DNA of 64,000 nucleotides from Pseudoalteromonas rubra (lineage in GTDB: Bacteria > Pseudomonadota > Gammaproteobacteria > Enterobacterales > Alteromonadaceae). Every line of letters starts with the position of its first letter. Within the stretch, counting starts at the first letter, position 1. The stretch covers positions 558,001 through 622,000 of the forward strand of contig NZ_CP013612.1 in assembly GCF_001482385.1 (NCBI RefSeq). Reading direction: 5' to 3'. Below, in pieces: positions 1 to 8,668 of this stretch. Below the pieces are notes generated by a model, which saw only the letters and a list, made by a program, of their open reading frames with translations, did not search any database and had not been told where the DNA came from. The translations under genes were made by a program, and so were the position numbers.

Positions 1-154
1 CATCTTCGTTGTGCCAAAAACGACCATGGTGGTCATTGGTATGTAACACAGTAAGATAGCGGACCGTATTGTCAGTAGATTGATTAGTTGACTGTGATGT
101 CGAATAACATGCTGTCAGCGATAGTGCCAGCAGCGACGGAATGATAAAGCGCAT
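1..154 (-). CDS. ushA: 5'-nucleotidase / UDP-sugar hydrolase (UshA/NutA type), N-terminal fragment
   Basis: Only the first 51 residues are in the window; the gene runs off the left edge. They begin with a lipoprotein signal (LSLTAC, Cys16 as lipidation site) followed by a Ser/Thr/Gln-rich linker and the motif VLHTNDHHGRFW. NDHHGRFW is the first metal-binding motif of the calcineurin-like phosphoesterase domain of UshA-type nucleotidases, which hydrolyse extracellular nucleotides and UDP-sugars to free nucleosides and phosphate. The lipobox predicts a membrane-anchored enzyme, as in Vibrio NutA, rather than the soluble periplasmic E. coli UshA. The family assignment rests on this one motif plus the export signal; the C-terminal nucleotidase domain is out of view. 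Confidence 0.8.
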   Translation of the reverse strand, partial: MRFIIPSLLALSLTACYSTSQSTNQSTDNTVRYLTVLHTNDHHGRFWHNED

Positions 155-223
155 AAATTTACTTCAGTGGGGACGAACTATGCGCTCTAGTTTAAACTAA
201 AAGCTCTAAGTAAACATAGCTGA

Positions 224-409
224 TTATTGAACTTTTGACTTCATTCTTGAGTCACATACCGCATTGTGTCTGCGAGTAAGTTCATCTTTAGCTAACGCCT
301 GTTTGGCATGGCCAGTTGCGACCATCCAATTTAGGAAGCTCGCGGGTAGTTTGCAGTATGGCTCACCGCTGTGCAGCCCAAAATCGCAGATCGGTTGATT
401 TATTTCCAT
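224..409 (-). CDS. Small DUF3820-like protein, 61 aa
   Basis: Short ORF whose centre reads CDFGLHSGEPYCKLPASFLN followed by WM and a Lys/Arg-rich helix. This resembles the small DUF3820 module (also seen at the end of some exonucleases), where a phrase like 'PFGKYKGxxLxxLPxxYLxWL' is typical. The match is by eye only. An ATG ten codons upstream (439) extends the frame, but the ATG at 409 is preceded by AGGGG at a good distance, so I chose it. The protein has no signal peptide or membrane segment. It lies alone between ushA and the pitrilysin gene, in opposite orientation to the latter. Function unknown. Confidence 0.55.
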   Translation of the reverse strand: MEINQPICDFGLHSGEPYCKLPASFLNWMVATGHAKQALAKDELTRRHNAVCDSRMKSKVQ

Positions 410-700
410 TATGTACCCCTGATGATCTGTAGTTGTCATTATAATTCGCGCTTAATGTTACCAAATGGATAAACTTATGTGATAAAAAATTCTTTTAAAA
501 TTGGTGATTATTATTACTAATAGGCATAAGGGGATCGGTAGGGCCAGTCTTGAGCTGTTGAGAGGTGGGCATATTTGGCCCGTAAGTGATTAAAATATCT
601 AGCGGAGATTGAATTGTAACGGGGTTAGATGATAGCGTTTGAGTATCGATATTAGCCTTGGACTAAACGGGCTAAAATAATGTATTGAGATGGACTGTTA

Positions 701-3577
701 ATGAAAAAAACGATGTTAGTGGCCAGTATCACGCTGGCTTTGTTATCCGGATGTGTGGCAACACAAAACGGAGCGGGGAATACGTCAGTTGCCCCTTTAG
801 CTAATGAGCTGGTTGTCAGCCCTAATGATAATCGACAGTATAAGACACTTACTCTATCAAATGGGATAGAGGTGATTCTTGTTTCAGACCCTGAAGTTGA
901 AAAGTCTGCAGCGGCTTTGAGTGTCGGTGTTGGTCTACTACATGATCCTATGTCACAGCAAGGAATGGCGCATTACCTGGAACATATGCTTTTTCTGGGA
1001 ACTGACCGTTTTCCTGATACACAGGGTTACAAAGACTTTATGAGCCGCAATGGCGGGTCTCATAATGCTTATACCTGGTTAGACATTACTAACTATATGT
1101 TCAAAGTAAATAATCAGGCTTATGACGAGGCGCTCGACCGCTTTTCCGATTTCTTTAAAGCGCCAAAGCTTTACCCTGAATATACCGACAAAGAGAAGAA
1201 TGCAGTTAATGCTGAATGGTCAATGCGCCGTGAGTTGGACTTCTTTGGTCAATATAAATTGTCACGCAGTATGATGGGCTCGCACCCGGCGAATCGCTTT
1301 TTGATAGGTAACCTTGAAACCTTGGGTGACAAACCAGGCAGTAACCTGCATCAGGAAACCGTTGCTTTTTACAATAAATATTATTCAGCAAACATTATGA
1401 AGCTGGCGATGATATCTAATTTACCTTTGTCTGATATGAGTGAAAAAGCGCAGCGATATTTTGCCACGATTGAAGATAAGCAAATAGAAAAACCGCAAGT
1501 AAAGAGTGAGTTGGATTTCTCGAAGCTGGGAAAGAAGCGCATTCATTATGTGCCCAATGAAGATGTCAAGACGCTGAAGCTGGACTTCACCATTGCCAAT
1601 AACCGCGAAGAATTTGCGTTTAAACCGAATTACTTCGTGACGTATCTGCTTAGTAATGAAATGCAAGGTAGCCCGGCTCAGGTGCTTAAACAAAAAGGCT
1701 GGATCTCAGAGCTCACAGCCAATGCTACGCCAGATTTATACGGTAACTTTGGCGCTTTAAGCGTAGATATCCAGTTGACCGATCAGGGTATGCAACAACG
1801 TGAGCAAATCGTTGCGACTGTCATGCAATATATTGCATTGATCAAAGAGCAGGGGATTGATAGCAAGTACTTTAACGAAATTAATACTTCTCTTGCTAAT
1901 CAGTTTCGTTTTCTGGAGCGGGGGGATGAATTTGGTTATGTTTCGGACTTAGCCGATAGTATGCAAAAATACCCGTTGAACCACGCAATTAATGCACCGT
2001 ACCACTTTGCCGATTTTAACGAGCAAGCCGTTGAAAACGTGCTGGAGCAGCTAAACCCACAACAGCTTCGGATTTGGTATATCAGTAAGCAAGAGCCAAA
2101 TGACCAAAAACTACATTTTTATGATGGTCGTTATCAAATTACTGATATTACAGAGCAAGAAGTTGCATCCTGGCAAGGTGAACCGGCTCCGGAGTTGTCG
2201 CTCCCAAGTATTAATCGTCTGCTTCCTGAACGATTCGATATCGTCACGCACTCAGAGAATTCGGATGCAGTCGACAAAATTTATGAGGACAGCAGGGTCG
2301 CAGTTTGGCATAAGACCAGCGAAAAATATAGCGAACAACCAAAGGGTCGCTTATTGGTTCATATTAACTCCCCACTGACTTTAGAGCGTGCCCAGATTCA
2401 GGTTGCCGCAGCGCTGTGGGCCGATCTATACGCAATAGAAAAAGCGAAGTTGCAAACAGAGGCATCGATTGCGGGTATGGGGATGCGAATGAGCGTGAAC
2501 AACGGCTTATTGCTCACCTTATCCGGGTTTACGGATAAGCAAGGAGTGTTGTTGTCTCAATCTCTGGCAGGATTAAAGGTGGAACCAACGGCTAAACAGC
2601 TTGAGCAGGCTGTCGATCGATATGTCCGGAATATTCAAAATCAACGTCAGCAATTTCCGTTTTACCAGGCATTCGGACGTTATCAATCTCTTGTACGGAC
2701 TGGTAACTTCGATGAAACGCTGTTGATAGATACGGCCACTAAAATGACTACAGATGCTTTCAGTAAAGCGCAAAATGATATCCTGAATCATCACACGGTG
2801 CGAATGTTTGGTTATGGCAACTACGACAAGCAATTCCTTGCTGAGGTTGTGAAACAAGTGAAGGGAACGCTCTCTAAGCCTGTTGAGCGTAATGACTACG
2901 TTCGTGCTGGTTACCTAAAACCTAAACCGGGAGATGCACTGGTTTGGCAACAAGATAGTGAGACGGCGGACGTCGCCATTGTTGACATGTTTGTTCACCC
3001 AGTACCTGGGTATGCACAAAAAGCAGCAGCTCAGGTCCTGAAATCGCACTTAAGCAGCCATTTATTTAATACTTTGCGAACTGAGGAGCAGTTGGCCTAC
3101 GCTGTAGGGGCTGTGGCGCAAAGTATTGACGAACACTCGGCGTTTGGCTTTTATATTCAGACTCCCGTATTAGATGCACAGTCAATGCAGGCGCGGTTTG
3201 ACCGTTACCGAAATGAATATGCCCAGGCATTGAAAGAGCTCGATGAAGAAACCTTTGCACAGCTTAAGCAGGCTGCACTCTTATCTTTGAAGCAAGTGCC
3301 AAAGAACCTGGCGGAGGAGTCTCAGCCAATCCTGGTTGACTGGTATCGTGATAATCTGGCATTTGACTCTAAAGCAAAGCTCATCGCGGCGACGGAGCAG
3401 GTGACATTGGCTGATATCCAGTCTTATTACCAGCAAAGTATGCTTAATACCGATGCATCGAGGATCAATGTGCAGATCCGCGGTAAGAAGTTCGCTGATA
3501 AACCTTTCGCGACTATACCAAATGAAGTGAAGCTCGGCTCTATGGCTGAGCTCTATAAGAAGGCGCGTTTTGAGTAA
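701..3577 (+). CDS. ptrA: Insulinase-family zinc protease (pitrilysin/protease III type), lipoprotein
   Basis: The 958-residue M16 metallopeptidase is full length for the pitrilysin branch. It starts with a lipoprotein signal (LLSGC, Cys18). The inverted zinc motif HYLEH is at residues 91-95 and the third ligand lies in NAVNAEW (Glu172), so the N-terminal half should be catalytic. The C-terminal half is the usual inactive M16 repeat, ending with the R/Y-type substrate-binding stretch LRTEEQLAYAVGA. Family members degrade peptides in the periplasm; the lipobox suggests this one is membrane-tethered. It is a single-gene unit closed by a hairpin terminator at 3593. The symbol is by analogy; a paralogue of ptrA is equally possible. 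Confidence 0.88.
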   Translation: MKKTMLVASITLALLSGCVATQNGAGNTSVAPLANELVVSPNDNRQYKTLTLSNGIEVILVSDPEVEKSAAALSVGVGLLHDPMSQQGMAHYLEHMLFLGTDRFPDTQGYKDFMSRNGGSHNAYTWLDITNYMFKVNNQAYDEALDRFSDFFKAPKLYPEYTDKEKNAVNAEWSMRRELDFFGQYKLSRSMMGSHPANRFLIGNLETLGDKPGSNLHQETVAFYNKYYSANIMKLAMISNLPLSDMSEKAQRYFATIEDKQIEKPQVKSELDFSKLGKKRIHYVPNEDVKTLKLDFTIANNREEFAFKPNYFVTYLLSNEMQGSPAQVLKQKGWISELTANATPDLYGNFGALSVDIQLTDQGMQQREQIVATVMQYIALIKEQGIDSKYFNEINTSLANQFRFLERGDEFGYVSDLADSMQKYPLNHAINAPYHFADFNEQAVENVLEQLNPQQLRIWYISKQEPNDQKLHFYDGRYQITDITEQEVASWQGEPAPELSLPSINRLLPERFDIVTHSENSDAVDKIYEDSRVAVWHKTSEKYSEQPKGRLLVHINSPLTLERAQIQVAAALWADLYAIEKAKLQTEASIAGMGMRMSVNNGLLLTLSGFTDKQGVLLSQSLAGLKVEPTAKQLEQAVDRYVRNIQNQRQQFPFYQAFGRYQSLVRTGNFDETLLIDTATKMTTDAFSKAQNDILNHHTVRMFGYGNYDKQFLAEVVKQVKGTLSKPVERNDYVRAGYLKPKPGDALVWQQDSETADVAIVDMFVHPVPGYAQKAAAQVLKSHLSSHLFNTLRTEEQLAYAVGAVAQSIDEHSAFGFYIQTPVLDAQSMQARFDRYRNEYAQALKELDEETFAQLKQAALLSLKQVPKNLAEESQPILVDWYRDNLAFDSKAKLIAATEQVTLADIQSYYQQSMLNTDASRINVQIRGKKFADKPFATIPNEVKLGSMAELYKKARFE

Positions 3578-3592
3578 ACGGCTACCACCTTT

Positions 3593-3617
3593 GCGGGGCA
3601 AATAGTCCCGCTTTTTT
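3593..3617 (+). terminator. Rho-independent terminator after the M16 protease gene
   Basis: GCGGGG at 3593-3598 pairs with TCCCGC at 3606-3611 across a 7-base loop and is followed by TTTTTT. It lies 16 bases past the protease stop codon and just before the GNAT gene, so the two genes are probably separate units or linked only by readthrough. Confidence 0.75.
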
Positions 3618-3630
3618 AGGACGTATTATT

Positions 3631-4149
3631 ATGTCAGAGATTGTAACGCGCACAGAGCGGTTAATTATTCGCAGAGCTCAAATTGCAGACACGGAGTTGA
3701 TCTTTGAACTGCTTAACCAACGTAGCTTTATCGATAACGTTGCGGATAAAGAGATCCGAACCTTGTCCGATGCACAAAAGTATATTGAAAGTGCTTTTTT
3801 TACACCATACGACCTGGCAGCACCAAGCCCCTACATTGTCACGCTAAATGACGGAACTGCGATTGGTATTTGTGGTCTCTATCAGCGGCCTTATCTGGAG
3901 TTTCCTGATCTGGGATACGCTTTTCTCGATCGGTATTGTGGGAAAGGATATGCTTTCGAAGCGGCTGAGGCATTACTGTCATTTGTTCGCAACTGTGGCA
4001 AGTATAAGGCACTTGGGGCTATCACAACCCCTGAAAATACAGCAAGTAACAAGCTATTAGCAAAGCTTAACTTTGTTCTGGTTGGTAAGTTTGAGCTTGT
4101 GCCAGGTATGGCGCAGACTAACCTATACGTTAATCTGCTGGAGAGATAA
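3631..4149 (+). CDS. GNAT-family N-acetyltransferase (RimJ/RimL-like)
   Basis: 172 residues of the Acetyltransf_3 type. The N-terminus TERLIIRRAQIAD is the usual beta-1 of RimJ/RimL-like enzymes. The acetyl-CoA loop is seen around YCGKGYAFEAAEALLSF (the R/Q-x-x-G-x-G/A region, here CGKGYA). The following strand and helix (GAITTPENTASNKLLAKLNF) carry the conserved Asn/Ser positions after the fold's beta-5. Such enzymes acetylate amino groups of proteins, antibiotics or metabolites; the substrate cannot be told from sequence. Its last 20 bases overlap tail-to-tail with pqiC on the other strand. The start follows an AGGA at 3618-3621. Confidence 0.85.
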   Translation: MSEIVTRTERLIIRRAQIADTELIFELLNQRSFIDNVADKEIRTLSDAQKYIESAFFTPYDLAAPSPYIVTLNDGTAIGICGLYQRPYLEFPDLGYAFLDRYCGKGYAFEAAEALLSFVRNCGKYKALGAITTPENTASNKLLAKLNFVLVGKFELVPGMAQTNLYVNLLER

Positions 4150-4729
4150 TATCACTCGCCCCGATTTCTGAGTGCAATTGTGTCATTAAAAGCTGCCAGT
4201 TAGCCTGGTGAGCGCTTATCAGAGCTGTGAAGCCATCTTGCGAGAGCGCTGATTGGTAGTCAAAACGTTTAACACGGATCAGCCTGGTCCCCTTATTGGT
4301 TATTTGATATAGGTGCCAGGCACCCCTTAAAACTGCGCCTTGCTGGTAATGACCAGCCAGATCTGAGACTTCTATCAGCAATTTGAAATCGCCGGTATTG
4401 AAATCACTGGCATGGGTGGAGAGTACGGGTGACAAGCCCTTACCTTCGAGATGCTGAAGTGTTTCTTTGGTCAGTATAAGCTTCGGGTGCTCCGCCCAAT
4501 AATGATAACTAGCAATGTGAACAGTATGCTCAGAGGTGTACTGGACAAGCGCTTGCTGATCAGCAACACCAACAATATTGACCTCATCGACGTAAACTCT
4601 GGGTGCATTGACACTTGGGCTTTGTGTTGTTTTAAGCGCTGAATCAAATCGATAATACTGATATTGCGCTGGGTCTGATCCCGCACAGCCAGTCAACATG
4701 ATTGTGAGAAGCGCAATAACGGCTTTCAT
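4130..4729 (-). CDS. pqiC: PqiC outer-membrane lipoprotein (DUF330, ABC-type transport auxiliary)
   Basis: 199 residues with a lipobox LTGC (Cys15) and a following YYRFDSA stretch typical of the DUF330/PqiC fold. In E. coli PqiC is an outer-membrane lipoprotein that docks the tip of the periplasm-spanning PqiB tunnel. Its start shares a base with the pqiB stop (TAATG), so the two are translationally coupled. It is the last gene of pqiABC and its 3' end overlaps the convergent GNAT gene by 20 bases, leaving no room for a private terminator. Confidence 0.88.
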   Translation of the reverse strand: MKAVIALLTIMLTGCAGSDPAQYQYYRFDSALKTTQSPSVNAPRVYVDEVNIVGVADQQALVQYTSEHTVHIASYHYWAEHPKLILTKETLQHLEGKGLSPVLSTHASDFNTGDFKLLIEVSDLAGHYQQGAVLRGAWHLYQITNKGTRLIRVKRFDYQSALSQDGFTALISAHQANWQLLMTQLHSEIGASDIISPAD

Positions 4730-6387
4730 TAGCGCTGTTTCCTGGGTTCAGGATCTGCCAGAGTCTCTTTGTCGAACAGTAGCATATTCGGCTGTTCATT
4801 TAGGCCTTTTGACACAGGTTTGAGTGAGTTACTAAGGCTTTCTAGTTCTTGCAGGGTATCTGTGAGCTGCTCGACCATACCAGACCCTTTTTGATAGTTG
4901 TTTAGTGTTTGCTCAAATTGCTTGAGGCTGGCAGTGAGTTGTGCCAGCGTTCCCTGTAATTGTGTTAGATTTTTTTCCACTTTTTCAGATACTTTCGTTG
5001 TGTTGAAACTATTAACCAGTGCTTGCGTTTCTTTTGCCAGTGCTGTAAACGCCTGCATCGTTTGTTGTGCTTCATTGAGCGAGCTATCCAGTGGCAATTT
5101 GTTGAGCTTGTTCAACAAAGCCATGACTTGCTCTGATAAAGCTGTAAATCCACTCGGTACACTCGGTAACACCGGGTACGCGAAATTCATCCCTAAGCTG
5201 GTTGGAGGGGTTGAATTGTAAAAATCTAGCTCTATATATACCGCACCTGTTAAAATATTACCACTTTTTAGTGATGCTCTCAGGCCATTTTTAATCCATT
5301 GTTCTATATTTTCCTGCCAATATTGCTTGGCTTTGGCATCGACTTCATAAATCCGCCCATATTCAATTTTGATAAGTACAGGAATCGACGTGTTACCCTG
5401 CTGGAAGTAAAGTGGCTGCCCATTTCGTTCAAGCCTGGCTGGAACCTGCTCGACAGTACCTATGCGCATACCCCGATACTCAACCGGTGCACCGGGTTTT
5501 AATCCCCGAATTGATTGTTCAAATTCAACCAAATAGTGATCAAACAAATCAAAGCGACGCTCCAATGCAACGGCGAAATTTTGATGCAGCGTAAATGCTC
5601 TGCCTTCCTGAGCAACCTCTGTGCCGTCTTGTCCGGGTGGATAATCTACGGATATTCCGCCTTTAATCATTTTTGCGAGTGAACCTGTATTGAGGTTAAT
5701 GCCCTCACTGGTCAGCGAAAGCTCTACCCCTGAATTGATCCAGAAAATCGCATTGTGAGTGATTAGGCGATCGTATGGGGAGTGAATGAACACCCCGTAC
5801 TCCATTTGTAAAGAGTCGGTATTAAACACTGAGCTCTCAATCTGCCCCACATGATAATTACGGAAAAAGATCCCCGTGCCCACATCCAGCACTTCGCCAC
5901 TGGTTGAGCTGAGCTGATAACGCACACCTTCAATGTCTGTTGAGATAAGAGCTGGCTGCTCCTGGAGCGTATATAGACTGGTGCGCTGCTTACTTTCTCC
6001 CGGTAGCAACTCTATATATACACCAGACAATAAGGTGTTAAGTCCGCTTATTCCGGATTGGTCAATACGTGGTTTTACTATCCAAAACTTAGCGTCTTCT
6101 GTCAGCAAATTATCATAATGTTTTTCTATGCGGACAGTGGCGACGACGGCTTTCTGTTCTACTTGCAAACGAAGTGCTTCAACAACGCCGACTTTAACGC
6201 TGCGGACCCGAATCTCTGTTTTGCCAGCGATAATACCGTCGGCACTCTTCATCTTAATGTATATTTGATGGCCTTTGTTCTGCTGATGCTGATAGAGCAT
6301 CCAGCCTGTTATCAGAACAGCCAGTAAGGGGACGACCCAGATGATGGAAAGCCTGGGCTTGGGCTCGATATGCGCTTCTTTATTCAT
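4729..6387 (-). CDS. pqiB: PqiB, MCE-domain intermembrane transport protein
   Basis: 552 residues, near the E. coli PqiB length (about 546). An N-terminal cytoplasmic tail with PKPRLS is followed by one membrane helix (about residues 14-30, IIWVVPLLAVLITGWML). Three MCE (MlaD) repeats follow, each marked by phrases such as GKTEIRVRSVKVGVVE, GTGIFFRNYHVGQIE and GAPVEYRGMRIGTVE. The C-terminal 140 residues are heptad-rich (coiled coil), matching the helical needle of PqiB. The family forms hexameric tunnels moving lipids between inner and outer membranes. The start overlaps the end of pqiA by 8 bases. Confidence 0.92.
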   Translation of the reverse strand: MNKEAHIEPKPRLSIIWVVPLLAVLITGWMLYQHQQNKGHQIYIKMKSADGIIAGKTEIRVRSVKVGVVEALRLQVEQKAVVATVRIEKHYDNLLTEDAKFWIVKPRIDQSGISGLNTLLSGVYIELLPGESKQRTSLYTLQEQPALISTDIEGVRYQLSSTSGEVLDVGTGIFFRNYHVGQIESSVFNTDSLQMEYGVFIHSPYDRLITHNAIFWINSGVELSLTSEGINLNTGSLAKMIKGGISVDYPPGQDGTEVAQEGRAFTLHQNFAVALERRFDLFDHYLVEFEQSIRGLKPGAPVEYRGMRIGTVEQVPARLERNGQPLYFQQGNTSIPVLIKIEYGRIYEVDAKAKQYWQENIEQWIKNGLRASLKSGNILTGAVYIELDFYNSTPPTSLGMNFAYPVLPSVPSGFTALSEQVMALLNKLNKLPLDSSLNEAQQTMQAFTALAKETQALVNSFNTTKVSEKVEKNLTQLQGTLAQLTASLKQFEQTLNNYQKGSGMVEQLTDTLQELESLSNSLKPVSKGLNEQPNMLLFDKETLADPEPRKQR

Positions 6388-7588
6388 GTTTATTTAAAGA
6401 GTCCCAAAGTAAACGAGGGTCAAAATTGTTCACAGCAAAGATTTGGCAAATGACCATGGCGGTAAAAAAGACGATACCTGGCTGTGGCTCTACGCTCAGT
6501 ACAGTACCAAGCTGTACGAGAGAAACCAAGAGAATCACGACGAAAACGTCGATCATTGACCATTTACCCACCGCTTCGAGGGCGCGATAGAATTTAGCCG
6601 CCACTTTTGGGTTCGTTGGATAGCTAACGCGATACAGTAAATAGAACAATGTACCTGCTTTTATTAGTGGGATGCAGATACTTGCGATGAAAATCACAAT
6701 GGCGATTGGGTATGAGCCATTATTCCACAGGACTTCTACACCACCATAAATGGTTGCTGGTGTATGTAACCCGAGGTTAATAGTGTCCATAATTGGAAAA
6801 GACAGGGCAGGTACCATAAATATGAGGGAAGTGAGCATCCAGGCGGCGCTTCGCGCTACAGAGTTATCTTTACGGTAACGTAATTTCGCCAAACAACGCG
6901 GGCAGTGAACATCTCGGCTGATCTGCTGGCAGACATGGCATTGTTTGAGGCTTTGTGTACTTGCACGTTTGGCGCAATGCTCTATCGAAGGTGTGAAATG
7001 CGCTTGTTGTAGTTGCCAGAGTTGGTGTTGGCTTAGTAAAGACAAAGTCTCAATAAAACACAATACAAATAAAATATAGGCCCAAAAGCCAAGTCCTACT
7101 TCAATCTCAGCGAACGCGGTAAGCTTAAATGCACTGATTAATACCGCCACGAGAAAGATATCGGCTAAGTTGAGAGGTCTTAGTGCCATGATAAATTTTG
7201 CAACGACTCTGGCATTATGAGGATTCATTTTTTGCCACACAGGCGTATGCACGACAAGAATGAGGGCACTGGCAATGAATGGCAGGATAACGATACTGGC
7301 GCTCAGCAGCGCTGCAAGGAACACACTATAGTGCTCGGCAAGTTGCATAATCGCTGCCATCAAGCTAATGGTCTGCTTCAGGCCATGTTGCGCATAGGAG
7401 ATAAAATGTGGTTGCAGGCTCAATAACAGAAAGATAATAGAGGAAAGACTAAACGCGGCTATCCATTGTTTGTAGTTGCGTTGGGTCGTTGCCAGTACAT
7501 TACCGCAATGCGGACAAACAGCTCTTTGCTGTTCGCCCAAATCTTGAATGGACACTAAAAAATCACAATGCTGACAGGCGACTATCAC
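6380..7588 (-). CDS. pqiA: PqiA, paraquat-inducible inner membrane protein
   Basis: 402 residues with two PqiA repeats, each led by a zinc ribbon: CxxC pairs at residues 5/8 and 25/28, and a second four-Cys set (CHVCQQ and CPRC) near residue 215. Each repeat has about four membrane helices. PqiA is the inner-membrane partner of PqiB in the Pqi lipid-trafficking system; in E. coli the operon is induced by paraquat under SoxRS control. First gene of the pqiABC operon here. No SoxS site could be recognised by eye in the 59 bases before it. Confidence 0.92.
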   Translation of the reverse strand: MIVACQHCDFLVSIQDLGEQQRAVCPHCGNVLATTQRNYKQWIAAFSLSSIIFLLLSLQPHFISYAQHGLKQTISLMAAIMQLAEHYSVFLAALLSASIVILPFIASALILVVHTPVWQKMNPHNARVVAKFIMALRPLNLADIFLVAVLISAFKLTAFAEIEVGLGFWAYILFVLCFIETLSLLSQHQLWQLQQAHFTPSIEHCAKRASTQSLKQCHVCQQISRDVHCPRCLAKLRYRKDNSVARSAAWMLTSLIFMVPALSFPIMDTINLGLHTPATIYGGVEVLWNNGSYPIAIVIFIASICIPLIKAGTLFYLLYRVSYPTNPKVAAKFYRALEAVGKWSMIDVFVVILLVSLVQLGTVLSVEPQPGIVFFTAMVICQIFAVNNFDPRLLWDSLNKHE

Positions 7589-7647
7589 TGTTTAACCAAT
7601 ACCTAAGCTCACTACTGCACATAGTGTGAGTGACTTAAAGGTTTTTA

Positions 7648-8451
7648 TCAACTGTCAAATACGGCTACTGTCTGTCTGCTCAGTGCCAGTAATTTCCCAT
7701 CTTGTGAGAATAACTTAGCGTCCTCTATGGCATAGCCATGTTCAGCCTGATGCGTGACAGCTTCCATGGCGAACCATTCAGTGCCTGCTAATTCTATGTC
7801 ATCTAAGAACTCAACGTACCAGGACATGCTGCTTGCGGGTGTTGGGCCTTTGCATAGTTGTAGCAGAGTTGGGGGCCAGGCATCTGCCAGCGCTAGTAAA
7901 TGAAGAACTGACAAATGCGGTTGTGCGGGTTCTTTGAATTTCATCCAACCGCCTATATGGCTAGAGCTGGCGTCACTAAATGGCATTGCACCTTGTTGCA
8001 GATTCAGGTCGATGTGTTGGATAAAGGCCGGCATAACCCCTTCTATATAAGGAAGCGTCTGCTTGTGATTAACCTCTGTCAGTGTACTTTCGTCTTTTGC
8101 AGAAACTTTGATAGCAGATGAACGTGGTTTACCAAAACAAGAGAGTGCAACAAGGCAAACCTGGTCATTTTGTGTAATGGTGGTTTGCATCTGAGTTGCA
8201 TTTTTACCGGCACGTAATAGTTGAGTGCTGAGTTCAAATGGCGTTTCACTTAAAAGAGGGCCGACAAAATTGCAGCTAAAAGAAAGCAAACGCCTACTTT
8301 GGTCGCCCAGTTGATTTAACATGCTTTGTAACATCAGAGCAGCTGATAGGCCGCCAAAGACTGTTCTGCCTTGTCCCCAGCTTGCAGGTAATGAAAGTTG
8401 AGCCTGAGCGAGCTTCAGGTCAGGCAGGGAAATGAGTTGATCAAACGTCAT
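7648..8451 (-). CDS. Acyl-CoA thioesterase, double hot-dog (4HBT_3/TesB-like)
   Basis: 267 residues from the preferred ATG at 8451. The stretch GRTVFGGLSAALMLQSM is the first hot-dog helix of PF13622-type thioesterases, and the C-terminal half (MSWYVEFLDDI, AEHGYAIEDAKLFSQDGKLL, ALSRQTVAVF) is the second hot dog with the usual 'DG xL xA xSRQ' ending. These enzymes hydrolyse acyl-CoA thioesters in the cytoplasm. The frame is open another 37 codons upstream (to 8562), but that extension looks unlike the family and runs toward the dnaK promoter region. Transcribed away from dnaK. Confidence 0.78.
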   Translation of the reverse strand: MTFDQLISLPDLKLAQAQLSLPASWGQGRTVFGGLSAALMLQSMLNQLGDQSRRLLSFSCNFVGPLLSETPFELSTQLLRAGKNATQMQTTITQNDQVCLVALSCFGKPRSSAIKVSAKDESTLTEVNHKQTLPYIEGVMPAFIQHIDLNLQQGAMPFSDASSSHIGGWMKFKEPAQPHLSVLHLLALADAWPPTLLQLCKGPTPASSMSWYVEFLDDIELAGTEWFAMEAVTHQAEHGYAIEDAKLFSQDGKLLALSRQTVAVFDS

Positions 8452-8590
8452 AGTATTTACTTCTGGTTGGTCTAGAATATCTTTTATCTGGTCATACCAG
8501 GGGTTGAAAGTCAAATTTAGCTGATTTTTGATGAAAAAAACGGCATGGCGAAAAAAATTCAAAAAAAACCACTTTTTTTTTGTTGTGACG

Positions 8591-8619
8591 CTTGAATTAC
8601 AAATTGCCGCCCCTATTTA
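8591..8619 (+). promoter_or_regulatory. Sigma-32 (RpoH) heat-shock promoter of dnaK
   Basis: CTTGAA (8591-8596), a 13-base spacer, then CCCCTATTTA (8610-8619). This matches the RpoH consensus (CTTGAA, 11-16 bases, CCCCATnT) closely and sits about 50 bases before the dnaK start. Runs of A and T just upstream (8562-8581) could act as an UP element. Confidence 0.85.
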
Positions 8620-8668
8620 TCAAGTCATCTAACAGAACAACGAATTTTTGAAGTCGGAGAAGATTCAC

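Noticed and set aside
8562..8581. A- and T-runs before dnaK as a phase-variable tract
   Set aside because: Outside any likely coding region; better read as promoter-upstream DNA.
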